Assembly: GCA_017447865.1 (NCBI GenBank)
Contig: JAFSMO010000012.1
Coordinates: forward strand, 1-64,000
Length of the DNA stretch: 64,000 nt
Reading direction: 5' to 3'
From: Thermoguttaceae bacterium
GTDB lineage: Bacteria > Planctomycetota > Planctomycetia > Pirellulales > Thermoguttaceae
This document shows positions 7,397 through 16,451 of this stretch, piece after piece; the stretch's first letter is position 1, and every line of letters starts with the position of its first letter. The notes beneath the pieces are model-generated. The model had not been told where the DNA came from, ran no database searches, and saw only the letters and a list, made by a program, of their open reading frames with translations. Position numbers and translations under genes: made by a program.

Positions 7397-10300
7397 TCAA
7401 TCCTTTCCCTTACGGATCTCCGCCCCTTCTTCCTTTTCGATCTTCCCGAGGATCTCGCTTTTGGCCGATTCCAGGATCAGGACCGCGCCTTTGCCGAGTT
7501 TCAGGTCAAAAATCCGCGCGTCGCCGGTGACGCGGACCGTTCCCGACTCGACCGTGAGCGAAATGGCGGACTCCCACTTTCCCGTCAGGAGCAGCGTTCC
7601 GGCGCCGAGTTTCGTCAGGCGGCCGTTCCGGAACGGGATCAGGGCGGAGGAAATTGTCAGAACGTCCCCGGCTTCGGGAACGTCGAACGTCCCGCTCTCG
7701 TGGTTGACGGAGGAGCCGTCGCCGCGGAAAGAAATCCGGGCCGCCGAAATCTCCGATTTCCCGTACGACGTCACGCGCCCAGCGAAGCAGAAGTTTCCGA
7801 TCTCGGGGGTCCCGGGGTCCTGCGGGGCGCTGGTGATCGTTCCGGCCGCCATTTCTACGGGGCCGAGATTCACGTGCGTGCCGGACGGCGCTTCCACCCG
7901 GGCGGAATGGATCCCCAAAACGGCGGGAAGCGTGCGGCGTTCGAACGTCCAGATCCCCAGCGCGTTCCGGGCGTTGAATTTCAGCGTTGAGCCGGGCCGC
8001 AGGTAAATATTCCCCGTGCGGACCTCGGAGCTTTCGTTTTTCTCCCCGCCCAGGATGAGCGTCCCGGCCTGAACGTCCAGATTCTCGCCGAGGTTCAGCA
8101 CTCCGCCGCGCAGATCGAGCGTTCCGGCTCCGGCTTTCACGAGGGTCCCGGTCGATTTTTCATCCAGTTTTTCGTGGCAGTGGGCGCAGCTTTCCCCGCC
8201 CTCCTGGTCGCACGGCACGGAGTTGATCGGCCAATAGACCGACGTGGTGGTTTTCTCCGCCGTGTTCAGCGTGTTGCGCGTCCCCTGGGTCAGGGCGATG
8301 GTTTGCATCAGGTCCAGGTTTCCGCCTTCCAAAAAGATCTGGCCGCAGTTCAGGACCAGGTCGTTTTCCACGGTTTCTTTCGGTGTGATGTGCGTCTCCG
8401 CCTCCACGATGATCACGGGGAGGTCTTTCTTCGCGCGGAGTTCCGGGTGCTCGTTCCGATGGACCATTCCGATCGCCTTGATGGCGGATTTCACGCGGTC
8501 GCTCAGGTTCGGCGTGGGATTCGGCGAAATGCGGATGAAGCCCAGCTCCTTGAAGTGGTACGACTCGTGCATCCCGATGCCGCCCGTGTGGTAGAGCGGC
8601 GTGAGGGGGACGCCGGCGTTCATTTTTTCTTTCAGTTCGTCGAGGTACTGCGTGTAAACGTCCCGCGGAAGGGCGCCGTGCTCGTGGCAGACGGCCGCCG
8701 CCATGCCGACCACTTCGCCGAGCATCCCGAGGGTACGCATCACGCGGACTGCCGCAAACGCCACGTGGGACGTGCTGATGTGCCGCCCGGCCAGGAAAAG
8801 ATTTTCGCAGTCCCTCGCGTACAGGCACCGGTACGGAACGGCGTAAGGCTCGCCGAAACCCCGGTGGTAGGCGCAAGACCGGAACGGCTCGCCGAATTTC
8901 GCCTCATTGGCCGGATCCGGGAAATGGAGGTCAATGTCCCACGTGATCGTGGCGGTCTGGTCCGGGTACGCGACGTGATTTTCCAGATCGTTCTGCGTCA
9001 GCACGTGGTCGCCGACCGTTCTGTAGCTCTCGCGTTTCCCGCCGATCGGCGAGACCCAGTCCAGCTCGTCGTACTCGAATTCGGCCTTTCGCAGCGAGTG
9101 GTTCTTCACGAAATTCCAGTTTGAGAAAATGCTCAGCAGGCCGTAGTCGCGAATGTACTCGGTCTCGTCGGCCATGTCGCGGTACTGGCCCGCCTCCTGC
9201 TCCCAGTCGCCGCCGCGAATGTAATAAACGGAGCCTTCGTCGAACGGGATCGCCCAGTCGATGTCCGGAAACGGCGCGGGCGTTTCGCGTTTGCGGGCGT
9301 ACCAGAGGACCGAGTGCCCCATGACCTGCCGGTCCGCTTCGACGGGCGCGTTGATCTCGTTGAATTTGCTGCGTGCCTCGCGGCCGTACATCACCTCGCA
9401 GCCGGCCATTCGGGCGAGCACCGCGTCACCCGTCGCGTCCACGAAAAGCGGCGCGGTGAAACGGGTCTCCGCCCCCGTGTGCGTGTTTCGGGAAAGGACC
9501 GCCTTGATCCGTTTCGGACGCTCGGGGTCCATTTCCAGCGCGTACACGTGCTCACGCAGGAGGAGCCTGCACCCGGTATTTGGACGGCGAAAAAGGATTT
9601 CTTTGCGCGCGTCTTCGTAAAACTCCGCGGAGTACGTCCCGCCGGAGCCGTGCAGCGGCTGGATCTCGTAAACCAGGTTTCCGAGCATCGGGTACGGCGC
9701 GATGTGGATGCGGCCGCCCAGACTCACGCGGACCTCGGAACTGTTGCAGCCGCCCAGAACGTCGCGGTCCTGCAGGAGCAAAACCTTCAGACCGAGCCGG
9801 GCCGCGGCCATGGAGGAGCAAATGCCGGACATTCCGCCGCCGACCACGATCAGGTCGTAGGATTCCTCCGCGTTTTTCAGCGTGATCCCGGTCTTCGCGC
9901 GGCGGAAGGCGTCCACCGCCTGCGGGTCGTTCGGAGGCGTGAACGCCGCGTCGGTCGTGAAGTAAAGCGCGTCGCACCGGCCGTTGAACCCGGTCAGGTC
10001 GTGCAGCCGAATTTCCGGAGTCAGATTTTCGTCCGTGATCTGAACGGTCCCGGCCTTCTGCCACGCCCACTGCTCGCCGTTCGTGCCGAGGGTTTCCGAA
10101 AGGGCCTTTTCCCCGACGATGATCTGAAACTTCCCGGCGGGCGTTCCGCGGTGCCAGACCGCCGTCCAGTCGCGGGTCCGTGCCCAGACCGTGTACGTTC
10201 CCGGCTCGTAAAACCGGGCTTTCGTCACGCAGTCCGCCACGGGTTTGCCGTAGCCGTGCGCCATCACGTACGAGGAGCCGAGCTGCTGCATGGAATGCGG

Positions 10301-10414
10301 ATCCACGACCCACCCCCCGAGCGTCTTGAAGGACTCGCACTCAACGAAAAAGTCTGCCGCGGAAACGACGCTGGCGGCGAAAAGGAGCAAAATGGCAAAA
10401 AAAACTCGGCGCAT
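7397..10414 (-). CDS. Secreted FAD-dependent oxidoreductase with C-terminal autotransporter-type beta repeats
   Basis: A 1005-residue exported protein. Signal peptide MRRVFFAILLLFAASVVSA; residues about 20-180 form a sandwich-like region (VECESFKTLGGWVVDP to ALYFTTDAAF) resembling the carbohydrate-binding/golvesin-type modules of such proteins. The FAD-binding motif SYDLIVVGGGMSGICSSMAA starts near residue 185, followed by DRDVLGGCNSSEVRVSLGGR. The central part has the long FAD_oxidored fold including RYRCLYARDCENLFLAGRHI-like sequence. From about residue 730 to the end come beta-strand repeats with the autotransporter-associated pattern (VKAGAGTLDLRGGVLNLG, LGAGTLLLTG). This fusion of redox enzyme and passenger-type repeats is unusual. 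No passenger-translocating barrel follows. Confidence 0.87.
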   Translation of the reverse strand: MRRVFFAILLLFAASVVSAADFFVECESFKTLGGWVVDPHSMQQLGSSYVMAHGYGKPVADCVTKARFYEPGTYTVWARTRDWTAVWHRGTPAGKFQIIVGEKALSETLGTNGEQWAWQKAGTVQITDENLTPEIRLHDLTGFNGRCDALYFTTDAAFTPPNDPQAVDAFRRAKTGITLKNAEESYDLIVVGGGMSGICSSMAAARLGLKVLLLQDRDVLGGCNSSEVRVSLGGRIHIAPYPMLGNLVYEIQPLHGSGGTYSAEFYEDARKEILFRRPNTGCRLLLREHVYALEMDPERPKRIKAVLSRNTHTGAETRFTAPLFVDATGDAVLARMAGCEVMYGREARSKFNEINAPVEADRQVMGHSVLWYARKRETPAPFPDIDWAIPFDEGSVYYIRGGDWEQEAGQYRDMADETEYIRDYGLLSIFSNWNFVKNHSLRKAEFEYDELDWVSPIGGKRESYRTVGDHVLTQNDLENHVAYPDQTATITWDIDLHFPDPANEAKFGEPFRSCAYHRGFGEPYAVPYRCLYARDCENLFLAGRHISTSHVAFAAVRVMRTLGMLGEVVGMAAAVCHEHGALPRDVYTQYLDELKEKMNAGVPLTPLYHTGGIGMHESYHFKELGFIRISPNPTPNLSDRVKSAIKAIGMVHRNEHPELRAKKDLPVIIVEAETHITPKETVENDLVLNCGQIFLEGGNLDLMQTIALTQGTRNTLNTAEKTTTSVYWPINSVPCDQEGGESCAHCHEKLDEKSTGTLVKAGAGTLDLRGGVLNLGENLDVQAGTLILGGEKNESSEVRTGNIYLRPGSTLKFNARNALGIWTFERRTLPAVLGIHSARVEAPSGTHVNLGPVEMAAGTITSAPQDPGTPEIGNFCFAGRVTSYGKSEISAARISFRGDGSSVNHESGTFDVPEAGDVLTISSALIPFRNGRLTKLGAGTLLLTGKWESAISLTVESGTVRVTGDARIFDLKLGKGAVLILESAKSEILGKIEKEEGAEIRKGKD

Positions 10415-10420
10415 TTTCTT

Positions 10421-10454
10421 TTAATTATGAATTATGAATGATGAATTATGAATT
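10421..10454. repeat. Heptamer (AATTATG) repeat arm, solitary
   Basis: Four to five tandem units of about AATTATG without an opposing arm nearby. It belongs to the same class as the heptamer-arm hairpins described elsewhere and occupies the 5' leader of the FAD oxidoreductase gene, seven bases before its ATG. Confidence 0.6.
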
Positions 10455-10576
10455 CGGAGGGACGGCGGCTACCGTCCGCGGCCGGCCCGGCCGCGCAATC
10501 CCGTTAGGGATTGAATGTTAATAGCCGTGGGTGAAACCCACGGAATGCGGGGACGTGGCAGGCGAGCGGGGCCTTT

Positions 10577-10766
10577 GGAGTGCGGCAATACAGAAGCCGA
10601 AGGCTTCCTTTGCCGCTTTCACTTAGCGGCCGAAAAACGTGGCGGTGAAAAAGGTTTTTCGCGTGGGGAACGTCCAGCGCGGTTCCGCGGCAAACGCCTC
10701 TGCGAGGCGGTATTGCCGCAAGGGAAAGCGATGAAGGTCGCTTGCGCGACTGTATCATCGCACTCC
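10577..10766 (-). mobile_element. MITE-like element, copy A (190 bp)
   Basis: A 190-bp non-coding element with terminal inverted repeats GGAGTGCG...ATACAG at both ends. Each end is followed by a small hairpin (AAGCC-gaa-GGCTT at one end, TCGC-gcaa-GCGA at the other). Copy B at 19806-19996 is the same element in opposite orientation. Read on the minus strand, it begins five bases after the stop codon of the DUF5696-like gene (stop 10772), exactly as copy B begins after der. No transposase or target-site duplication is evident. Confidence 0.8.
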
Positions 10767-10771
10767 GAAAA

Positions 10772-12589
10772 TCACCGGATCACCACGTACCCGAGCGGCT
10801 TGACCGTTTTGCCCTCGAACTCGAAATCCGCGTCGGAGTAGTTGCAGACGATCCGCGTGCCGTTCGAGAACGTCGAGCAGAAAACGTTCGGCGCGATCTC
10901 GGCGTGCTCGTCGAGCGTTTCGTACTGCAGATCCTTCATCGACTCGAACTGGTCGTAGCCTCTCTTGATGGCGGTGACGGATTCGCGCAGTTCCTCGTCG
11001 GTCGCGCAGCCGATGTCCGCGTCGCCCATCCAGTTATTGCCGCTCGACTTGAATTTGCTGTAGAAGTAGAACATCGGGCGGCCGCCGTACTCGACCAGCT
11101 TCAACTGCGTGACGGGGTCTTTGATCGTGAAGTTCGTCGTGGCGCAGAACGGATTATTCAGCACGAATCCGTTGTACACGATGTGCCAGAACGGGACGTG
11201 CTTCTCGATCAGGGCCGGGTACTTGTTTCCCGGATTGAAGAAACTGATGTAGAGCGAGTAATCCAGATTGGAAATGGCGTAGTCGAAGCCCCCTTCCGAG
11301 CCCATGCCGCCGAGGTCCTTCTGGGTCTTGGCGAAGATCTCGCGGGTCCAGCGGGCGAAGTCCTCTTTCGTGGCCGGGTGGTCCTTGCTGTGGCAGGTGC
11401 GCGGATTCACGGTCGAATAGACGTCGATGTAATGGATCCCGCGGAAGCCGCAGGCGGCGATGGCGGGGAAGTCCTCGTTCGGGAAACGCTTGAACATGCA
11501 CTCGGGGCACGTCTCGTACATCGCACCGCCGCCCCACGTCGTGTACGTGTTGGGCGAGCCGTCCTTTTTGCGGAGCAGGTAGTTTTCATCCCAGCGGTTG
11601 GCCAGGTGCGAAACGCTGTAGGCGTCGGAGTAATTCGTGTGGGCCACGACCTGGAAGCCTTGCGACTGCGCGTAGGCGATCGCCTCTTTCAGCTTCGCGT
11701 CGCCGCCCAGACGCGGATCGGCCGGGAAGATCTGGGGCCAGCGTCCGTCATGCCCGCCGATGTTCCAGCCGACGAGGCAAAACTCGGCCTGGTTGACGCC
11801 CTGACGCTTAAATTCATCGACGATCTGCTTGAAGCGGTCGAACGTGATCGCGACGTGCATCTCCGGCTCGGTCTCGGCCGTCTGTTCCTTCACCGGGGAC
11901 GGGACCGGCTTCCAGCCCATGCGAACACGGACTTCCATCGCGCCCGCGGCGTATTTCAGCTCGGGCCGGTCCGTCACTTTTTCCTTCAGCGGCCGGATCG
12001 TGCCGTTAGCCTGCTGGAACTGACGGTAAACCTTTGCCATGTCAGCGTAGGTCGCGGTCTGCGGGAGGAGGTGGAACTCGATCCCAATGTCCGAGTAAAC
12101 CACGTCGTTCACCAGGTTGGTCAGATCGTAGAGCGGGAAGACGCGGTACACGCCGTCTTTCAGGTCTGCCACCTGTCTGGACTCGTAGCGCAGGCCGGTC
12201 AGAATGACGCTCATGGCGCCGCGCGGGGTTTTGACTCCGAAGGTCGGCATCACGACCGCGCTGTTGGTGTAGCGCCCGTTTTCACGTTCCTGGAACGTTC
12301 CGTACATTCCCGAGCAGAAGACATAAAAACCTTCCTCGCCGGCCTTTGCGGTCGCCCAGGGGTGGTGGACTTCGATGGTCTGCGTTCCGGCGGGGACCTC
12401 CGAGGCGGGGATGGTCAAAAACTGAACGTTTCCTTTTTGTTCCAGCTTGAACTCCCGCGTCTGGTCGGGCGTTCCGCTCTTGAAATGAAAAACGGCCTGA
12501 ACCGATTCGGGGCCTTGAATGACGGCTTCGTCCGCAGCGGCAAAAGACGCGCAGAGCAAAAGGGCGAGCATGAGGAAAAACTTTTTCAT
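10772..12589 (-). CDS. Secreted DUF5696-like putative glycoside hydrolase
   Basis: A 605-residue exported protein with signal peptide MKKFFLMLALLLCASFAAA. The N-terminal third looks like a beta-sandwich (VFHFKSGTPDQTREFKLEQK). The central 300 residues have the alternation expected of a TIM barrel: FCLVGWNIGGHDGRWPQIFP, FQVVAHTNYSDAY, RGIHYIDVYSTVNPRTCH, GGMGSEGGFDYAI. The C-terminus is a short beta domain. The overall pattern matches the DUF5696/GH101-related hydrolase-like family by memory; no substrate can be inferred. Candidate acidic catalytic residues are the Asp in HYIDVYS and the Glu in GSEGGFD. It is a single gene between repeat elements, with MITE-like copy A directly behind the stop. 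Confidence 0.65.
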   Translation of the reverse strand: MKKFFLMLALLLCASFAAADEAVIQGPESVQAVFHFKSGTPDQTREFKLEQKGNVQFLTIPASEVPAGTQTIEVHHPWATAKAGEEGFYVFCSGMYGTFQERENGRYTNSAVVMPTFGVKTPRGAMSVILTGLRYESRQVADLKDGVYRVFPLYDLTNLVNDVVYSDIGIEFHLLPQTATYADMAKVYRQFQQANGTIRPLKEKVTDRPELKYAAGAMEVRVRMGWKPVPSPVKEQTAETEPEMHVAITFDRFKQIVDEFKRQGVNQAEFCLVGWNIGGHDGRWPQIFPADPRLGGDAKLKEAIAYAQSQGFQVVAHTNYSDAYSVSHLANRWDENYLLRKKDGSPNTYTTWGGGAMYETCPECMFKRFPNEDFPAIAACGFRGIHYIDVYSTVNPRTCHSKDHPATKEDFARWTREIFAKTQKDLGGMGSEGGFDYAISNLDYSLYISFFNPGNKYPALIEKHVPFWHIVYNGFVLNNPFCATTNFTIKDPVTQLKLVEYGGRPMFYFYSKFKSSGNNWMGDADIGCATDEELRESVTAIKRGYDQFESMKDLQYETLDEHAEIAPNVFCSTFSNGTRIVCNYSDADFEFEGKTVKPLGYVVIR

Positions 12590-12608
12590 GGTTGGAATCC
12601 TTAGGGAG

Positions 12609-12725
12609 AAATTATGAATTATGAATTATGAATTGGAAGCGGGGAGAAGCCGGAAATGAAAGGCGGTAATGGAGCGCGAAGCGCGGAATTACGCGTTGGG
12701 AGGAATCGCTGAAACGTCTCTGCGA
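12609..12725. repeat. Heptamer-arm element, one-armed copy with core
   Basis: Tandem AATTATG units at 12609-12634 lead into a core (GAAAGGCGGTAATGGAG, the stem GCGC-gaa-GCGC, then GGAATTACGCG) shared with the copies at 31331-31446 and 44612-44756. No matching right arm is present; the adjacent sequence is a different repeat at 12752-12881, which may have replaced it. It lies upstream of the DUF5696-like gene. Confidence 0.65.
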
Positions 12726-12751
12726 GCGGGGCAGTGGTGACCCTGAAAATG

Positions 12752-12881
12752 TTCGGCTAAACACGGCGTTTTTCCACCCTCCGGGAGGAAAAAACTCTCC
12801 CGTAAAGAGTGAGACGCCGCGGAGGGAGGAACATTTTGGAAATTGTTCCTCCCCCGGAGCCCCCTCTTTCAAAAACTTTTT
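12752..12881 (-). repeat. Stop-codon-proximal 133-bp element, copy 4
   Basis: On the minus strand it begins AAAAAGTTTTTGAAAGAGGG and continues with the palindrome GGAGGAACAATTT...AATGTTCCTCC, a second stem rich in GGG/CCC, and ends ...AACCGAA-like. Three other copies are at 26964-27096, 55161-55294 and 55320-55453. It lies 14 bases after the stop of the glycerophosphodiesterase gene, in the same gene-relative orientation as the first two plus-strand copies. Confidence 0.8.
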
Positions 12882-12895
12882 AATAATTAATCATT

Positions 12896-13834
12896 TTATT
12901 TCAGATCGCACCCTTCCAGGCAGTCTTCCGGCCAGTCGGTCGCGAAGGACTGGACGCCCAGATCGAGCAGCTTCCGGTAAACCTCGGGTTTGTTCCCCTC
13001 GGTCCAGGTCAGGACCTGGAAAATGCAGCCGTGGGACTTGATCTGCTCGCCAGCCTTGCGCAGAAATTCCGTGCTGGGCGTGAACGGGTCTTCTTTGGTG
13101 AGGTCCGTCTTGATGTGGATCTGCACGATGTCCACGTCTTTGAAGCCGTTCTTTTCCAGATTGTCGAGCTGGCGCTGGATCGCGGCTTCCGCTTCCGCCG
13201 GGTCATTGATCCCGAACCAGTGCAGCCAGTTGATCGCCTTGGCCTGCGGAGCCATCTGCTTCCAGCGCGGGATCAGGGGGTAGTTCGACGTGGCGAAGAT
13301 GATCTGGTTCTGCACGCCGTACTTTGCGGAAAGCTCGGCGAGGAGTTCCGGAGACGCGCCCTTTTCATCGACGTAAAGGAGACGTTCCGGGCGGTACTTC
13401 ATCGCGGCAAAAACCGCTTCGATCGTCGTGATCCTGTAGCTGGCGTATTCCGGGCCGAGGTACGAGCCGACGTCCACGTCCTTGATCTCGTCCCAGTTCA
13501 GGTCACGGATCGATTTTGCTTTGAGTTCGTCCGACATTCCGCGGCCCAGACGCTTCAGATTGTCGTCGTGGAAGGCGATCGCCACGCCGTCTTTCGTCAG
13601 GCGGCAGTCGGCTTCCGGAATGGCACCTTTGGACCAGCACCAGAGGAATGTTTCCAACGCATTGTCTGGCCGGATGTTTCCGCCGCCGCGGTGGAACTGG
13701 ATCAGGACCGCCTTGGGCCCGCCTTCATGCGGAGGCGCGAACGGGTCGGCGTTTTCCTGAGCGCTGGCGGTGAAAGACGCGAGCAGAGTAAAGAGGGAGA
13801 GAGTAAGAACGGGAAGGAATTTGGTGTGTTTCAT
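12896..13834 (-). CDS. Secreted glycerophosphodiester phosphodiesterase-family protein
   Basis: A 312-residue exported enzyme of the GDPD family (PF03009), expected to hydrolyse glycerophosphodiesters to glycerol-3-phosphate and an alcohol. Signal peptide MKHTKFLPVLTLSLFTLLASFTASA. Family motifs: FHRGGGNIRPDNALETF (catalytic His-Arg and the N/E metal region; canonical sequence is HRG...PENT), PEADCRLTKDGVAIAFHDDNLKR (metal-binding E-x-D and catalytic HDD), LLYVDEKG (canonical E-x-K region altered to D-E-K) and the terminal VQSFATDWPED. The GGNIRPDNALE substitution is a common variant. It acts outside the cytoplasm. It stands alone between repeat elements. Confidence 0.85.
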   Translation of the reverse strand: MKHTKFLPVLTLSLFTLLASFTASAQENADPFAPPHEGGPKAVLIQFHRGGGNIRPDNALETFLWCWSKGAIPEADCRLTKDGVAIAFHDDNLKRLGRGMSDELKAKSIRDLNWDEIKDVDVGSYLGPEYASYRITTIEAVFAAMKYRPERLLYVDEKGASPELLAELSAKYGVQNQIIFATSNYPLIPRWKQMAPQAKAINWLHWFGINDPAEAEAAIQRQLDNLEKNGFKDVDIVQIHIKTDLTKEDPFTPSTEFLRKAGEQIKSHGCIFQVLTWTEGNKPEVYRKLLDLGVQSFATDWPEDCLEGCDLK

Positions 13835-13887
13835 GAGCGTTTGTGGGGGGTTAAAGGAACAAAATGGAAGGTGGGAAACGACGTTTT

Positions 13888-14005
13888 AATTAGGAATGCG
13901 TAATGCGTAATTGACGCTTCGCGTAACGCTGCTTTCAGAAAGACTTCGACCCTCAAAAGCCGAAGGCTTTTTTAATTACGCATTACGCATTACGAATTCC
14001 TAATT
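13888..14005. repeat. Heptamer-arm hairpin element (GCGTAAT arms)
   Basis: Left arm 13888-13912 (25 nt) and right arm 13974-14005 (32 nt) are inverted repeats made of GCGTAAT units between AATTAGGAAT ends. They differ by exactly one heptamer. The loop includes GACGCTTCGCGTAACGCTG, TTTCAGAAAG and AAAAGCCGAAGGCTTTT (on the other strand a C-UUCG-G hairpin). The hemD stop codon (14000-14002) lies inside the right arm. Confidence 0.85.
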
Positions 14006-14761
14006 GCAAAGCTCGATCGCCTTCGCCACGCCGTCCATCGTTGCTTCTTCGGCCTCGGCCTGCGGTGGGAATCCGAGGCGGGAAAGCGCGGCGGAGGTCA
14101 GCGGGCTGATGCTCACCAGCTTCGTCTTTTTCAGCGCATCGCCGAACAGACGGACGGCAGAGGCCGCGATCGCGGAACTCGTGATCGTCACCCAGTCGAT
14201 CTGACTTTTCTCCATTTTACTCCAAATTTCAGAATCCCACAAGGGGGAGTCCCGGGTCACGTCCTCGCTCGTGTACGCGACCGCCTGCGTGACGCTCCCG
14301 CCGGTCTCCCGAAGCGTTTCGGCAAGCACTTCTCGCCCGCGGCTGGCACGGATCAAAAGAAACCGAGCGCCGTTTTTTGCGTCGGGAACCAGACCCTCGG
14401 CAAGATTTTCCGCCCGGTAAATTTCCGGGACGAAATCGGTCGGAAGCCCCGCCTCTTCCAGCGCCCGGGAGGTTCCCGGACCGATCGACGCGAATTTGAG
14501 CGTTTTCGGTGGCCAAAGATCATGCGCGAGCAGTCGGTTCCGAAACGCCTCCACGCCGTTTGCGCTGGAGAAAACGACCCACTCAAATTCCACCAGTCGG
14601 TGAAGTTCCGCGTCGAGCGCCGCATAGGAATCCGCCGGCGGCCCGATCGCAATGACGGGCTGAAACAGAACGTTCCATCCCCGAGCGCGCAGCAGCGTTT
14701 CCAGCTCCTGGGCCTGGCCCTGGGGACGGGTCACGAGAATCGTCAAAGGTTGATTTTGCAT
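14000..14761 (-). CDS. hemD: Uroporphyrinogen-III synthase
   Basis: The 253-residue product matches the HemD fold, which closes and inverts ring D of hydroxymethylbilane in tetrapyrrole synthesis. It starts ILVTRPQGQAQELETLLRAR (HemD family start), has WVVFSSANGVEAF near residue 60, FASIGPGTSRALEEAGLPTDFVP near 90, RFLLIRASRGREVLAETLRETGG near 135, VTITSSAIAASAVRLFG near 190 and VSISPLTSAALSRLGF near 220, all characteristic of this poorly conserved family. Length is typical (about 250). It is not next to other heme genes here. Its last codons and stop lie in a heptamer repeat arm, so the very C-terminus (ELCN) may be set by the repeat. Confidence 0.88.
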   Translation of the reverse strand: MQNQPLTILVTRPQGQAQELETLLRARGWNVLFQPVIAIGPPADSYAALDAELHRLVEFEWVVFSSANGVEAFRNRLLAHDLWPPKTLKFASIGPGTSRALEEAGLPTDFVPEIYRAENLAEGLVPDAKNGARFLLIRASRGREVLAETLRETGGSVTQAVAYTSEDVTRDSPLWDSEIWSKMEKSQIDWVTITSSAIAASAVRLFGDALKKTKLVSISPLTSAALSRLGFPPQAEAEEATMDGVAKAIELCN

Positions 14762-14879
14762 TTGGTTTTGTTGAATTAATGAGGGAAAGGGAGAAATGGG
14801 ACCCGGACGTTTGAAACCCGTTTTCCCATTTCTCCCGTGACTTTATGTTTCTCTCGTGTAACCGCGAGGGTTCAGGAGT

Positions 14880-16058
14880 TTAGAACATGAACGCTCCACT
14901 AATACCACCGGAGAAACCTTTGTCTTTCGCGCCGCCGTCTTTGACCCAGTCGTAACGAACTTCCGGACGAATCATCAGGTGCTCGTTCACGTTGTACTTG
15001 ACGCCGAACGTGAGTTCCGTGTGATCGATTTTTTCATCTCCAACCTTGTCACGGGCCCACTCGAAGCGGGTGATCGCTTCAATATTGTCGCAGACCTTGT
15101 ACTTGAGGTAGTTAGCGATCCCGAAGAAGTCGCCGGCCAGTTCATCGGCTTCCTTATCATACACGGAGCCGTAACAGGTCTCGAACACATACTGCGTACG
15201 GCAGTCGATGTCCCAGGTCGCGATGATGCTGTGGAGGTACTGGTTGGCTTTCGCGTAATCTTCATCGACCAGACGGCCGAGGTATCCCTCGTAGGAAATG
15301 GCCAAGCGATCGGTCCACTGGAATTTCGCTCCGAAGATGAAGCCGTAATTGTCGTCGGCTTCCCAGCTGTTATTGGCGCCGAACGTCAGACCGCCGTTGA
15401 GCGAGAAACGTTCGGAAACGTCCCACGTTGCCAACGCGCCGGAGAAAATCAAAGGCTCGTGCAAGTGGATGTAAGAGGTCGTATTCAGGTCACGGACCGG
15501 ACCAACAGCAGATTCGTAACCGAACGGGGAAGCGAATTTACCGAATTTGACCGACAGGTTGTCAATGCCAACGGACCCGTAAGCTTCATAGATGCTCATT
15601 CCGTAGCCGTCGCCGCTTACGCCCCATTTGCCGTCGAAACCGTCGTCGGCGAACTGGGCGTGTTCCGTACCGAAGAGGGCCGTCACGTTGTAGCCCCAGT
15701 CAAAACCGCCGTTGCGGTAGGTGTCAAGTTTACGTTCTGCAAAGAGAACGGTCTGGTTCACGGCCAGGCTCGGATCGTTCCAGCGATAGAAGCCATCGTA
15801 CCAGGACGCATAGATGTAGCCGCCGAAATTGAACTGGCTTGCACCGTCGTCGTAGTAGTAGAATTCCGGCGTTTCGGTCACTGCCTGTGGGGCGGTGACT
15901 TCGGTGGTTTCGTCTGCCACCTGTTTCACGACCTGGGCGTTAGCCCTTTCAGTCATGGGAGTGGGGTTAAGAAGAACGGAATCGGCCGCCGAGGCCATCG
16001 TTCCCCAAACCAGAGCCGCTGCTGCGAAGCTCGCAAAAGTGAAAAATCCTTTTTTCAT
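14880..16058 (-). CDS. Outer-membrane beta-barrel porin (BBP2/OmpL-like), paralogue 1
   Basis: A 392-residue exported porin. Signal peptide MKKGFFTFASFAAAALVWGTMASA, a short Thr/Glu-rich linker, then alternating aromatic beta-strands beginning FNFGGYIYASWYDGFYRWND, the hallmark of the putative beta-barrel porin-2 family (PF07642). It ends GFSGGISGAFMF with a C-terminal Phe, as expected for insertion by the BAM complex. The next gene (16452-17627) is a clear tandem paralogue with similar upstream DNA. A consensus-like TATATAA lies in the conserved upstream block (about 16122-16130). It probably forms a general or solute-specific channel in the outer membrane. Confidence 0.88.
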   Translation of the reverse strand: MKKGFFTFASFAAAALVWGTMASAADSVLLNPTPMTERANAQVVKQVADETTEVTAPQAVTETPEFYYYDDGASQFNFGGYIYASWYDGFYRWNDPSLAVNQTVLFAERKLDTYRNGGFDWGYNVTALFGTEHAQFADDGFDGKWGVSGDGYGMSIYEAYGSVGIDNLSVKFGKFASPFGYESAVGPVRDLNTTSYIHLHEPLIFSGALATWDVSERFSLNGGLTFGANNSWEADDNYGFIFGAKFQWTDRLAISYEGYLGRLVDEDYAKANQYLHSIIATWDIDCRTQYVFETCYGSVYDKEADELAGDFFGIANYLKYKVCDNIEAITRFEWARDKVGDEKIDHTELTFGVKYNVNEHLMIRPEVRYDWVKDGGAKDKGFSGGISGAFMF

Positions 16059-16083
16059 TTTTTGGATCCTTGTAATAAAGTTT

Positions 16084-16225
16084 ACTGATTGTAATGAGAC
16101 TGCTCACAATTAGGTCTCGGTTATATATTTCGACTGTAAGTTTTTTCATTTTTAAGATTTTGGAAGCGATTTTAAGGGATTTTTGGCTTTTTCTTTGAGT
16201 GCCAGCCGTACAACCGGAATAACCA
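16084..16225 (-). promoter_or_regulatory. Conserved upstream block of porin paralogue 1
   Basis: This block aligns with 17650-17795 upstream of the other porin: both contain CGGTTATATATTTCGA, TTTTTAAGATTTT-GAAGCGATTT and GCCGTACA..CGGAATAA. On the minus strand TATATAACCG could be a -10 region; no good -35 is seen. Conservation in the duplicated copy suggests that it holds the promoter and perhaps an operator. The remainder of the 393-bp spacer contains the palindrome CGCCGCGG...CCGCGGCG (16355-16383), which is not followed by a T run on either strand. Confidence 0.5.
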
Positions 16226-16451
16226 GAAAAGACTATCTATTTTGTTTAATTTGACATTGTTGAGAAGTTTTCCAGAAATATGAGAAATGCGTCATTTTAA
16301 CGGGTTTTTCGGAAGGGGAAGCCGCGGCCAGACCTGACAGACTATAAAGTTTACGCCGCGGAGGAAATTTCCAGCCGCGGCGCTGCCCAACTTCATTTAC
16401 AAGGATGTCTCTTTTTCCTTCGATCTCCCGCAAAACCGTCAGGTTAAGGGT

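Noticed and set aside
10577..10766. Insertion sequence
   Set aside because: Only 190 bp, no transposase ORF; it can at most be a non-autonomous element.
10504..10841. ORFs through the MITE-like element in both directions
   Set aside because: They cross the terminal repeats and hairpins and have no protein similarity; the element appears non-coding.
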